A stretch of DNA of 64,000 nucleotides from Lepidodermella squamata (lineage: Eukaryota; Gastrotricha). Position numbers and translations under genes: made by a program. The notes under the pieces are model-generated. The model had not been told where the DNA came from, did no database searches, and saw only the letters and a program-made list of their open reading frames with translations. The DNA lies in the NCBI GenBank assembly GCA_047495785.1, contig JBLDXI010000028.1, positions 558,001 to 622,000 on the forward strand, in the 5' to 3' direction. Below are positions 53,593 through 64,000 of this stretch, piece after piece. Within the stretch, counting starts at the first letter, position 1, and every line of letters starts with the position of its first letter.

Positions 53593-54403
53593 TAAATAAT
53601 GATCACATCGCCGATCTTCCATGCATTTTTATGTCGAAACAATTGATAATCGAGCTTCCGACGTGTTTTTTTTGTATCAAGCCTCATTCCGCAGCTTCAA
53701 CAGGATAAAACGACAATCATGGTGGTGCTGGACATACGTAAACGTCATTGTTGCTTATAATTTTCGTGGACAATCAATAACTATTATCGAGCTGATTACC
53801 GTTGGTAGATGCGCCAAAGAAAGTTAACTTAGCGTAACCCGTGTTGTACCTTTAAAATTGCTCCTTTATTTTGCCTTGTTTTTCAAACTGCCCGGAAGAA
53901 AATTCATTATATCAGGTGAACAATCACTACTAGAGCTTCATTTTTCTATTTTTACCTCTTCCAGTTTAATTCCGTTGATCAATTCCAAAAAGTTGTGTTA
54001 GTGATGATTGTGACGGCTGTATGACTACGCTGCTGATTAATTGAAGAAATTATACTGACTAATATATTGCTGAAGTTTTATTGAAGATGGAAATTATTGA
54101 TGGCTGTAATATTATAGCTGACTGAAATCGACGATGCTTTGTAGAAATGCTATACGGCTATGTTTAGTCTTGTTTTATATGAACGTTATAACGAAGCTTA
54201 ATAAAAATTGAAGGACACAAATGATTCTGTTTTTACCCATCAATTTTCCAGCGTTTATTTTTATTTGAGACACCCTGCGTGAAAAAGTTCCGTAGTGTTT
54301 CTCTCGCGTCACACATTTTGGGTGACTACGATGACAAGTTTCAGCACATTGCTGCTTCTCCTTCCAGCAAAGGCTTCTTTCAACTCGCCTTGAAAACTTT
54401 CAA
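53593..54403. other. KIF13 3' flank, no further gene seen
   Basis: Contains the likely KIF13 3'UTR. AATAAA-like words occur near 54200. Nothing else recognised. Confidence 0.4.
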
Positions 54404-55269
54404 TACACCTTTTTTCCTTTGCAATTTCATTATTTTTATTAAAGAAACACGCGTTTATTTTTTCATGATTATCAGCGTATTCATTTTATTCATTTTCTTA
54501 CTTTTTTCTACCTAAGGATTTACTCGATCTTCGAAGGTTCGCTGTATGCGAATACGAAACCCGAATGGGATGAACTATATATCAAATTGAAGCTAGAGAT
54601 CTGATCTATCTAACTGTGATATTAAAATACTGGATGCCATTTTGTTCTTGAAGGTATTCAACGTTTTAGCCGACTGGTTGTTCGGAAAGTTTCTTCTGAT
54701 TTTACCTACAATTATGTTTATTTTTCAACAAATAACTGCTAAGGAACTATTCTATTACTTGGTCTTCGCTAATTTCATCATTTCATGATGAAACCAAAGC
54801 AATATTTGTGAAAACTACCTCAGCACCCGCGTAAGCTATTGCCCAAAATGCTACTAAAAAGCCAAATTTTTTGAGGTTCTATCGCTTCTACTCGAGATAT
54901 CACCTTCGCCTGATTGTTCTAATCATTTTTGGGGAGGAGGGAGGGGCCTTATACTTATAAAATATAAAAACTATCCAAGGAAAACATCTTTGCAGTTCAT
55001 TCTACTTACTGCTTAGTTTCTGCGAAACAAATAATGATTTTGCCGATCTGATCGCATATTTGAAAAGGTTATGTATCTAGCTTCAATTTGATATATAATT
55101 CATCCCATTCGGGTTTCGTATTCGCATACAGCGAACCTTCGAAGATCGAGTAAATTCTTAGGTGGAAAAAAGTAAGAAAATGAATAAAATGAATACGCTG
55201 ATGATCATGAAAAAATAAACGCGTTTTTCTTTAATAAAAATAATGAAATTGCAAAGGAAAAAAGGTGTA
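54404..55269. repeat. 866-bp element with 194-bp terminal inverted repeats
   Basis: The arms 54404-54597 and 55076-55269 are exact-length mirror images (sum of mirrored coordinates 109673) with about six to eight mismatches. They begin TACACCTTTTTTCC and end AAATTGAAGCTAGA at the inner side. The 478-bp middle is AT-rich and has no coding frame. No clear target-site duplication was seen at the outer edges. Confidence 0.8.
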
Positions 55270-56134
55270 GTTAGGGTAAAGTAATCACCCATGTCGCTGG
55301 GGTCTTCGAAATGCTGAAAATAAGGCGAAATCATTCGATGAAATATTATTTAGCTGATCAAAGGAACTGACAGGTCCGACTGAAATTTTGAATTTTCTTC
55401 ACAACGTTTTTCTGTGAACTTTTAGCGATTGATCAACAATAAATTAGAATCTTGGATAGCGTTTTTGTTTCAGACTAACTCGGTACGAACCAACCAGCGT
55501 TTAATCAGAATTCCACAGCGCAGCAATCGGGCCAACTGCTGCTGGCATTGAATGGAACGATCGACGTCGGGAGCAAATTCGTTCGCGAAAGTTCGCGAAT
55601 TTCATAAAACACTTCCAGATCTTGCACCGAAATCCTGAAGCGTAATCGTTTGACGGCTTATTGCTGGTTGCATGTTTGATTTTCATATTCTCTCGGTCGT
55701 TCGGTTACCTATGACCTGGAGCATTTTATATAAGCATTCAATATCCTGTCCGAGGCGGGGCGGCTAAACACGCGGGACGAGGCCTGATATTCGAATTTTT
55801 GTTACCTTTTAAAACTTATCAGAGAACCCGAACAAAAAAGTGCACACTGTTTAAGAGTTTTTTGGGTTCGCATTATTTTTTACGGGTTTTGTGGCTATTT
55901 TTTTCATCGCCAACGATGATTCATTCAGTCATTTGGAGGTTTTATTGCTGTTATTGGAGTATTTCTGTCTTAGTGCGAGAAATGCCCAAAAAAGTAGACG
56001 GCGCGTGCCAGTTTTTTGCGAGGTTGATCGTCATGAAAAAATTGCACAGTGATATCACGAAAAAAATACGACTTTTTCTGCCATTCATAGAGTGGCGTTT
56101 TTTCGACTGATATCGACCCTGTGATTTTTATTGC
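55270..56134. other. Intergenic, no gene seen
   Basis: AT-rich. A 103-codon frame at 55799-56110 is rich in Phe and Lys from poly-T/A tracts and shows no domain, so it is not called as a gene. Confidence 0.4.
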
Positions 56135-56490
56135 TGTTTTGGGGTTCTTTAGGATTTAATTTGAAATTAGCGTAAAAATGTCGAGATTTTTTGCAATGTC
56201 AAGAAATCTCGTAAATGAAATATGGTCTTGGCGTCGCAAAAACAACTAAGTCCAAAGTGCAAGTTATTTATAAAGCAATAAAAACAACAACATTTATGTG
56301 ATCGCTGGTGGCGTAGTTGGTGAGGCGTTGGGCTGGTGCATCAATGTTCGATGGTTCAACCCCCGCCAGAGACACATTTTTAATTAATTAATTAAGCAAT
56401 TATTTGAATCAAATTACGATATTTCTAGCTGTTAGTATATTCTCGACATATTACGCTAATTTCAAATTAAATCCCAAAAAACCCTACTTA
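56135..56490. repeat. Short inverted repeat around a tRNA-like sequence
   Basis: A segment of about 45 bp (GGATTTAATTTGAAATTAGC and flanks) at 56135-56182 recurs in reverse complement at about 56447-56490. The interval between holds the tRNA-like sequence at 56302-56372 and AT-rich DNA. Confidence 0.5.
56302..56372 (+). tRNA. tRNA-like sequence or tRNA-derived SINE head
   Basis: An A-box-like TGGCGTAGTTGG (from 56309) and a B-box-like GGTTCAACCCC (from about 56352) are spaced as in a tRNA gene. An acceptor-like pair (TCGCTGG with CCAGAGA) matches at six of seven positions, and an anticodon loop CTGGTGC would give anticodon GGT. The T-stem is poorly paired, so this is more likely a tRNA pseudogene or a SINE head than a working tRNA. 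Confidence 0.4.
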
Positions 56491-56581
56491 GAAAACACGT
56501 AAAAAAACACGAGAAAAGTCGCATTTGATAAACTTTTTTTTGTTCGGGAAATCAGAGAACCGAATTTTCTCTGGGTATATT

Positions 56582-56674
56582 CAGAGTTGTCCACGGGCCG
56601 GGCCGGGTCGGGTTTTCAAATTCGTTCTTACGGGCCGGGCCGGGTTCCGAAAATTCGGCCCGTGGACAACTCTG
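56582..56674. mobile_element. 93-bp miniature hAT element
   Basis: Perfect 19-bp terminal inverted repeats (CAGAGTTGTCCACGGGCCG) are flanked by the 8-bp duplication GGTATATT (56574-56581 and 56675-56682). The interior repeats GGGCCGGGCCGGG twice. A CAGAG terminus and 8-bp duplications are typical of hAT elements. Confidence 0.88.
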
Positions 56675-56682
56675 GGTATATT

Positions 56683-57451
56683 ATAAGCTATAAGCGCAGT
56701 ATAACATGTTTATCCACTTGGCTTTATGCGGTGCTCTTTTCAAATTTCAACCTCGATGGCTTCGCAAATTGATCTGACGGTGATCATTAGATCAGAGGCT
56801 GGGAAAACTGACGTCAATTTGGGCTTCAGCTGGATTCAAGAGGGCGAACTCGTATCCAACTGCCCGCTGACCACCGAAAAATCCCGTTTTATTTCCAAAC
56901 TTGTATCATAACTTTCCAGTTCGTCCGAAAATACAACCGTGTTTAGTTCGACGATAGCGTCTATTTCCAATGGGCTGAGGCAGAGGGGAGATGACTGGCG
57001 ATACCTGGGTCAAAGCTAAAATACGTGCTATCCATGGGCGAATTTGCGAGAAGCTCAGTTCAAACTGTGACCTTCACCATCAAGTTGGCTAGACTGTCGG
57101 ACTACTAAATATGGTCAATCTAGCCCTGCCTTGCGCTGTGCTATCTGGCATCAAACATCTGTCACGAAGCTTTGATTTATCAGAAAACACAAAATGCAAA
57201 CGAACAGCAGTCATATATGGAAGCGACGATATTTGAAAAAAAGAATCGAACTGCGGGAAGTATCATTTAGTATCTTTATTGCACGATAAACTGAATATAA
57301 CGAAACGACGTTCCACCCAAATAGCGGAACTCTTTATTAAAAATTCCACCTCAAAATCGTGGCTCATACGATTTTAATAGCTGTATTTTATGGCTTGATT
57401 AAGATGAGTCACTTTATGAGATAGCTAGTCTTCAAGCAATTGAGGCTGACG
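56683..57451. other. Upstream region of the first basic membrane-protein gene
   Basis: No gene or known repeat recognised. Short frames near 56587-56911 run through the hAT miniature and are not credible. Confidence 0.4.
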
Positions 57452-58485
57452 ATGCTTTTGAAGCTGTGCTTATTCATAGAGTGTATAGTTTGGATAAATG
57501 CAATTTTTATAGCATATGAGCTGGTTAGCGATGCCGATCTAGATGTTTTGGACCAGCCGAGTATAAATGACGACGAGGTGGAACGTTCACTAAGCGGCAG
57601 ACGAGGAATGCGAGGAATGCGAGGAAAGCCCATGGGTCAATCGGGGAAAAACAGCGCAATAGGGCAAGGTTATCATGCTACATCTGGCACCCAAAGCTTG
57701 AACAAAGCCCAAAGTCTACAAAAACCGGGCAATAATAACGTCGCAGCTAAAAAAAGACCTGCACAGACCGGCGATAACAGATTGTGGAATACCGGACGAG
57801 GGACGCAGTGGAACTCTTTTGCTAACAGGAATAACAGACAATCTTCGAGAGTCGCAAACGCTCGCAAGAAGGGTCGTGCTGGCACCGGTCAAACTCAGCC
57901 GGCAGACACCAATGCCGCAAATAGAGGGAATCGTGGAAACCGCGGCAGCAATCAGCCCGGTAGATACGACACGCTCAGGGATGATGCTTTTAGCCAATTG
58001 ACACAAACGTTGCGGGATCTTGGTCGAAAAAGTTGGGAAACGCTATCGGGGGGTCAGGGCTGGGCTGGTCTATTCAACAACGCCAAAAACTTCGCTTTTT
58101 CAACTTTCAATCCAGAAAATGTGATACAGAAAATGTTTGGCGGATTACTGTCGCAAGAACAGCAGACGAAGGCTATGGATTTCTTGAACAGCGCACGTGA
58201 GTTGTGATCGATGATTATTTTCCGGCTAAGTTGTGTCTTTCTTATGCTACAGAATGGGTCAAAACGACGTTCACTGCTGTGATGATAGCTGTCCCTGTGA
58301 TTGGTACTCTGATAATTGTTTACTGTTGCTGTTGCCGAGCTGGTCCAGCTCCGGAGCCTATTATGCTACCGATGTACCAGCCACCACCTCCACCGCCGCC
58401 AATAGACTTGGCAGCGTATTTTCAACAAGACGATGAACCGGAGCCGGAGCCAAGGCAAAAGCGCAAAACAAAGCAGAAGGAATAA
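57452..58485 (+). CDS. Single-pass protein with basic lumenal region and proline-rich tail, gene A
   Basis: Exons 57452-58196 and 58253-58485 (56-bp intron) give 325 aa. Residues 1-18 form a signal peptide. An acidic stretch (DADLDVLD, NDDEVERSLSGRRG) with a dibasic end could be a propeptide cleavage site. A basic, Asn/Gln/Gly-rich low-complexity region follows (RGNRGNRGSNQPGRYD), then an amphipathic helix region (LRDLGRKSWETLS). The second exon encodes a membrane span (FTAVMIAVPVIGTLIIVYCCCC) with a four-cysteine cluster fit for palmitoylation, then a poly-proline and acidic/basic tail ending KRKTKQKE. No known domain. It lies 402 bp before a gene of the same design. Confidence 0.65.
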
Positions 58486-58887
58486 GGAGTAACATTGTCT
58501 CATCTATTTAGCCTCATTATCAGTATCTTGCTTGAAGATACTCTCTGTCTATTCTATAAATATTATATGTTTGCGAAACCCGTGCAAGTAAAAGAAGGGA
58601 AAAGAACGATCGTCGCGTAATTACAAACAGGATCGCAGGAACACAAAAGACACGGGGCAGCATTGTGGCAGTATCGAAAGGTTTGGATCACCTCTTTACA
58701 GGCTGTAGAGGTCTCTTTATTAGCGCATTCTGATGATATCTTTCCTTCACATTTTTCCCATGGTACTCTGGATTAGGGCTATTCGGTTCTGAGGATCGTA
58801 AAATTCTGACTTGGTTGAAGGTTGTAAATAGAAAAAAGAAAACTCTGCCTTAACGTCCTACATGCGACCAACCAGGCGGCATAGAAA
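58486..58887. other. Intergenic between the two basic membrane-protein genes
   Basis: Holds the 3'UTR of gene A and the promoter of gene B. No TATA box or repeat stands out. Confidence 0.4.
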
Positions 58888-60231
58888 ATGGAAGTGTGGC
58901 CCGAGATGCATCGGCAACATCTTTACCTTGTAGCAGCATTCAAGCTCTTCCTTACCTTTGCAGCTTCATGGGACTGTGCCTTGCATTACGCTCGCCGTGG
59001 TAATCGTCAAGCCATAAAATTAGCGCCAGCTCCGGAAGAAGGATACCCGGTTATCATTAACAATGCAATCGATTACGAGAAACTGGTAAACTATTCATTT
59101 GCCGACAATTCAACTGATGATGCCGACGATATCGAAGGGAGAGGTGCATGGGGCTCGCTAATCAGCAGCATCGCCAAGTTTGGCTCAAAATTAACTGTCA
59201 AAATGCCTAAATTTACTACGTCTCTGAGCAAATTCACGACGAAATTGTCACTGCCAAAGACGCCTTTCAAGCAAACGAATTGGTTCAGAACGACAACAAG
59301 ATCAGCCTCCGCGTCCAAATACCGGTTCGGAAGTCCGCGGGCGATGCGGACGAAAGTTCAGCCGGCCTCATCGAGATTCCGCGTGAAAGGCACCGGCGTG
59401 AAAAGAAACCCTCGAGGCATGCAGAAATCGGCGTTGAAATCAAAGGCAAACAAGGCGAGCAGCTACCGCAAGACGCCGAAGAAGCTTCACCAGGCTAAAA
59501 AGCCGGCTAAGCCTGTAGCAACGAACAAAAAGATGCCTACCAATGCCAAGAGTGGATCACCGAAAATTACACAGGGCAAAAGGCCTAGCAAGTTCAGGGA
59601 CGCCTGGGAGAAAGCTCAAACGAGCCAGAATCTGATTCAGAGTGCAAAACAGCTGTACGAAACGATCAAGGCCAGCCGAGAATTCGTGGACGCTTTGAAG
59701 AAAGCGGAAAACATTTATGACAGCTTTAACAATCAACTGCCAGATGATTTGCTAGACTTGCTCGGCGACAATTTCCCTCCGTTTGACGATTTGTTCGACA
59801 GTCTGCCGGATGACGTGGCAAGGTTCATCAGAGATAAGCATGAACAATTCTACTTGGGATTTGAAGGCAAGTCATAATTACATAATTTTATAACTGATTT
59901 GATCAACTTTTTCACAGGTAAATATAGATTAGCGATCATTGCAGCTCTGTGCCTCGTTGGCGTTGTCATTTTCATCGCTGTTTTCATCACTTGTGTCATT
60001 TGTTGCCGGCTTAATCGTGGCAGTTACGCGCCTACTTACATAATTCCTATACCAATGCCACCAGCCTATCCCACTGCTCAACCTGGTATGGTAACAGTTA
60101 GTGCCCAGCGAGGGCTGCCTAGGGCCAGTGATCCAAGTTCTGGTTTCCGGAGTCGCGTCATTAGCAACTACCAGAAAAGACTCGCCAAGAAAGAAAAAGC
60201 TGTCAAACGATCTGTCAACAACAATATTTGA
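58888..60231 (+). CDS. Single-pass protein with basic lumenal region and proline-rich tail, gene B
   Basis: Exons 58888-59866 and 59918-60231 give 430 aa. The intron begins GCAAGT, so it is a GC-AG intron. A GT donor two bases on would put a stop at the junction, whereas GC restores EGKYRLA. After a hydrophobic leader (LYLVAAFKLFLTFAASWDCA) comes a short acidic segment (NSTDDADDIEGRG), a long Lys/Arg/Ser-rich region (residues about 100-240, with KKLHQAKKPAKPVATNKK), and an acidic amphipathic part (LPDDLLDLLGDNFPPFDDLF). Exon 2 supplies the membrane span (AIIAALCLVGVVIFIAVFIT), cysteines (CVICC), a Pro/Tyr tail (YIIPIPMPPAYPT) and a basic end. The lumenal region looks like a nucleic-acid- or polyanion-binding segment, but no family is recognised. 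Confidence 0.65.
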
Positions 60232-60287
60232 AATCTGGGTTTGTACTCAACGTTATTTACTACGCTATTTGAATAAAAAAAACGGAG

Positions 60288-60785
60288 TGGATATTCGTAC
60301 TTAAATAAGTACGCGTTTTTTGATATTCGTACTTAAGCAGCTTTCCGCTTACGTAATATTCGAAATTTTTCGACCATAATATTCAGCTTTTAAAACTGAG
60401 TAAGAATCATATCTCACCCAGGAAGCTGAGATAACTTGGACTTGTCAAATTTGATGGCAAAATCTGGAGTTTCTCCCTATTTTCATCAAGTTGGATCTAA
60501 GGTTCAGGACCTTTTAGGTTTCCTGAGCTTTCCAACCCTAATTTCATGTTTTTGGATGCAAATTTGACAAGTCCAAGTTATCTCAGCTTCCTGGGTGAGA
60601 TATGATTCTTACTCAGTTTTAAAAGCTGAATATTATGGTCGAAAAATTTCGAATATTACGTAAGCGGAAAGCTGCTTAAGTACGAATATCAAATAACGCG
60701 TACTTATTTAAGTACGAATATCAAAAAATGCGTACTTATTTAAGTATGAATATCAAAAAACGCGTACTTATTTAAGCAGGAATAT
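60288..60785. repeat. Hairpin element with 166-bp arms and tandem 32-bp end repeats
   Basis: Arms 60288-60453 and 60559-60724 are almost perfect reverse complements (coordinate sum 121012) around a 105-bp loop. The outer ends consist of a 32-bp unit containing GTACTTAAATAAGTAC, itself a palindrome. The unit occurs about twice at the left and about four times at the right (to about 60785), with single-base variants. It lies just after gene B and its AATAAA. Confidence 0.85.
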
Positions 60786-60923
60786 AACGACCCTAAAAAA
60801 AATTAGGACGGAGTAGAAATAATTTTAACTCGATCGCGTGCTTTCAAGGCGCGCGCGAATCATTTCATTCATAAGTTTTGTGAATGAAATGAAATTTGTT
60901 TGAATTTCAAAAATAATGCTGTC

Positions 60924-63900
60924 ATGAAACAACTCAACCAGCTAAAGCTACTTATTTGGAAGAATTTCCTAGTCAAATGCCGGCAACCGGTAAAATTATT
61001 GACTACTTGTGACCGCCGTCTAATATTTGTGTCATTCTAACAGTGGCTGTTAGGCCTTGAAACTTTGGCGCCACTGTTGCTTTTTTTCTTGCTTGCTTTG
61101 CAACGGCCGTGGAATGCGCCCGTTAAATTGCCGACTACTTATGGGAAGACGTTGGCTTTGCCATCAAGTGGCATAGTTCCGGTACTGCAATCGATCTGCA
61201 ATTTTTACCAAGACGCCGAATTTGCGAATTCTAGCCAGCTCGACCACGGCCCAGATTCAGAGTAAGATTGTCAACTTTTCCAACCTTAGCAAAACTTTTC
61301 TTTAGGTCAATTAATTATTGGCCAATGTGTTACTGAATTTTCAAGTCTAATTGCAAACTTTTTTCTCTGCTAGGCTAGGAAAATGGCTGGCACGTCATGT
61401 TGGCCTTTTAAAAGCTGCCAACGAAGCTTATGGAGATTCCCCGCCAGACCAAATTATCGATCGATTTATTACCGATTATGGTCAGATTTTACTTGAGCAT
61501 CCGAAACTCTCGCAGGAGCAGGCTGTCTCCTCCGATCAGCTTTTGGTGAGGATTGCGCTTTGGCATCGCGTTAATGCTTTTCTTTATTGTCATTTAGATA
61601 AATCGATTTACTTTGTTTCACTCAATTTTACATGAGCTGTCAAACTTGTCCTCGCAACTCTCTTTTATTGATCTTCTCACCAAAGATTCCATCAATGAAA
61701 CAAGCTTTGAAAATAATGCAAAGAATTTCGAACCTATCAAGCGCCTGTTTTGCCCGAATCTTAAAGATCCATCAGCACTTATCTCAGATCTGATCAGGCT
61801 CGCGAGGTTCGCTTCCGGCAGCAGTGTGAGCTTGGAAATTTCGAATTCGAAGCTCAACCACTTATTAAAATTCCTCGCAAACTTCCGCGAAAAACAGCCG
61901 AGAATTCTCTACAGCCCTGCTAACACGGTAGCTGAATTGATCATAGCTAGGGCGAATCGAACCTTTGAAGCGATCGATTTAATATCAGGCCTTGCAAGGC
62001 AATGGAGCCGGGCGACAGCTCCTTATTTATTGGATCTTCTGAATCAGCAAACTTCATCGAATAAAATATTTCGGTTGATTCAGGTACAATAATTTGCTAA
62101 TATATTCTACATTTGATTGAAATAAGACTTTATTAGACTTCGAATCTCTTGGGCCTTCTGGTCGGAAACCGAGATTCAGAAGATGATCCTTTCAATTTTG
62201 AACCCATGGTATTGTCGAAGCTCCAATCTCAAATCGAAAGCGTCAGCCGATTGACAGATTTATGGCTTCGAATCTTCGGTAATCTCAACTTATCGATATT
62301 CCAAGGGTTCAACACCGAATTCCAAGCTGTCGACTACGCTACCAATCAAGCTGAACTCGGAAATGTTACAGTAGTTGCCGTTCTAGCTTTTGACGTGAAC
62401 AAGACCACCGGAGCCTTACTTCCTCACATGACTTACAAGATCCGGATGAACTCGACTAACATTCCGTCTGTTCGCCAATTTCGAGACTTTTTCTGGCACT
62501 CGCCGAGTTACTTACGAGATTCGATTACTAAAGACTAGTAAGTAAATTAGTGCTTTAAACTGACATTTCTAATATTTATCGATGTCTCTAGTTCCTTATT
62601 CGTTTTTATCCAAGACTTGATCGATCGGGCGATAATCGACGTGACTGTCGGTGAAAATGTGGTCGAACCTGGAACCTTCGCTACCAGCTTCCCGTTACCA
62701 TGTCGAAACTCAGATAACTTTTTAGACGAGTATCGGTAAGGTCCTGAATCTTTCATTTTTTTTGCCTGAATCCAATTTCAACTAAAATAGGGACCTTTTG
62801 CATCTTGACATGCCTCTACGGTTCGCTTTTGCTGCGGCCATTTTGGTGCAAAACGTTATGGACGAAAGAGAAAGTGGAGTTCGCTACCTGCTCATCGCGA
62901 TGGGTGTTCAAACCGGAATTCAAAATCTGGCTTGGTTTTTAACGTCATTCTCAATCCAAACTGCAACTGCTACACTTACAACTTCACTCTTCTACCTCAG
63001 CGGCATATTTCCTGCTAGCAATCCACTCGCTATCTGGCTGATCCTCGAACTATTCGCTGTCGCTATTACTGTTTTCGCGCTATTTATAACTGCTTTGCTG
63101 CCAGAGAAGCGATTCGCGTCGTTGCAGTTTACGATTATTTATTTAATCGCGTTTATTCCTGCCGCCACTATTAACCTGTATGAGGCTAGTTCATACTTTC
63201 CATTCCCTGCTTTCGGGAAGCACGTGGCCAGTCTGATACCAACTACACCGTTCGGAATTGCCTTCAAACTTTTTCTTTATCGAGAAGTTGAAGGTGTAGG
63301 CGTTGATTGGGACAACTTCTTGGAATCTCCAATCTCTGGCGATTCTTACTCTTTACTTCATGTCGTGATTTATCTTGCGGTCGATACTGTGATATTCGCT
63401 CTTCTGGCTTGGTGCCTTAACGAAACAAATCCCGGCAAATTTTGCATCGCAAAACCTTGGTACTTTCCGATACTGAAGTCTTATTGGAAGGGTCAGCCTT
63501 GCGATTTCGATAGTCCGGTTCCTAGCTGGGCGTGCAAGCTCAGAATCTCTGGTGAAGCTCTGAATCATGTCGAAGATAACTCAGTCCCTGATCTCACCCT
63601 TGGAGTTGACATTCGCCATCTCTGCAAATCTGGAGAAATCAACGTGAAGAGCTTAACAATGAAGCTACTTGAATCTCAGGTTACCACAATCCTTGGGCCG
63701 AACGATGCTGGCAAAACTACGATTTTGCAAGTTCTGGTCGGTTTGCTGCCACCCTCTTCGGGATCGGTCCGCGTCTATGGAATGGAACTGATGGCTAATT
63801 TGGACTTCATCAGAGATTTCGTCGGCTTTTGCCCGCAACAAACAATCTTGTTCGAAGATTTGACCCCGGAGGAACATTTTGGCCTCTTCAGTGGATTGAA

Positions 63901-64000
63901 GCAGACTTCATCTGAGTTCGAGATCGAGAAGATGCTGCGAGAAATAGGTCTGTCAAGCGCTGCGCAGATCACAGTCAGCAAATTGGAGCCTCAGTTACAA
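60924..64000 (+). CDS. ABCA-subfamily ABC transporter, 5' part
   Basis: Seven exons in the window (60924-60989, 61044-61261, 61374-61545, 61637-62083, 62137-62537, 62592-62735, 62791 to beyond 64000) encode 886 residues. The gene continues past the end. The N-terminus (LLIWKNFLVKCRQPWLLGLE) is the cytoplasmic lead and first span typical of ABCA proteins. A large extracellular domain follows with paired cysteines, then six-span membrane block 1 (FAAAILVQNVMDERESGVRY; FAVAITVFALFITALL). NBD1 starts near residue 735 with Walker A GPNDAGKTT (about 785-793; most ABCA have GPNGAGKTT) and Q-loop GFCPQQ. ABCA proteins export or flip lipids. The first two exons are separated by a 54-bp intron. Signature motif, Walker B and the second half lie outside the window. 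Confidence 0.88.

Noticed and set aside
55799-56110. 103-codon Phe/Lys-rich frame
   Set aside because: Composition follows poly-T/A tracts. No start context, signal peptide or domain that I could support.

Overview
This window is nuclear DNA from a small-genome invertebrate animal. The evidence is GT-AG introns of about 50-350 bp, upstream TATA boxes, AATAAA-type 3' ends, animal-specific families (kinesin-3/KIF13, ABCA transporter, GT92 glycosyltransferase, carbohydrate sulfotransferase, Ly6, RNase H2B) and chitin-binding-like modules. A KIF13 without a C-terminal CAP-Gly domain, together with GT92 and sulfotransferase genes, suggests an ecdysozoan such as a nematode or tardigrade, but I cannot settle the phylum from the sequence alone. 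Many genes are split into several exons. The exon joins below were chosen so that phases match, and each gives an uninterrupted frame.

Layout. 0-7 kb: a sulfotransferase, a secreted bacterial-type CAP protein, a 17-beta-HSD12-type reductase and a retinol-dehydrogenase-like SDR (divergent pair), then a GT92 copy cut off before its catalytic motif. 7-12.2 kb: decayed Jockey-like retrotransposon sequence with tandemly repeated 3' ends, then a 3.16-kb TA-flanked element with 22-bp terminal inverted repeats. 12.4-22.0 kb: a near-perfect 3.5-kb inverted duplication. Each arm carries one copy of a secreted chitin-binding/LamG/inactive-trypsin gene. The 2.57-kb spacer holds a Ly6-type gene and a 1347-bp DNA transposon. 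22-29 kb: a broken TBP-related gene, a hAT-type element, the second copy of the 1347-bp transposon and the intact GT92 gene. 29-36.5 kb: a small secreted protein, a foldback element, an F-box/ankyrin gene, a second SDR and RNase H2B. 36.5-39.7 kb: a non-LTR retrotransposon with an intact 953-codon ORF.

40.2-53.6 kb is one KIF13-type kinesin gene of nine exons (1561 aa). Its largest intron hosts an antisense membrane-protein gene, and later introns hold relics of a PIF1-helicase/gag element, an LTR-like segment and a hairpin element. 53.6-57.4 kb is a gene-poor stretch with a 194-bp-arm inverted repeat, a tRNA-like sequence and a 93-bp hAT miniature. 57.4-60.2 kb holds two adjacent genes with the same unusual plan (signal peptide, very basic lumenal region, one membrane span, proline-rich tail). 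60.9 kb to the end is the 5' part of an ABCA transporter.

The genes do not form one pathway. Glycan modification recurs (sulfotransferase, two GT92 copies), as does SDR lipid/retinoid metabolism (three SDRs). The strongest signal is structural: recent, nearly identical duplications and several families of inverted-repeat elements, some with target-site duplications still readable.
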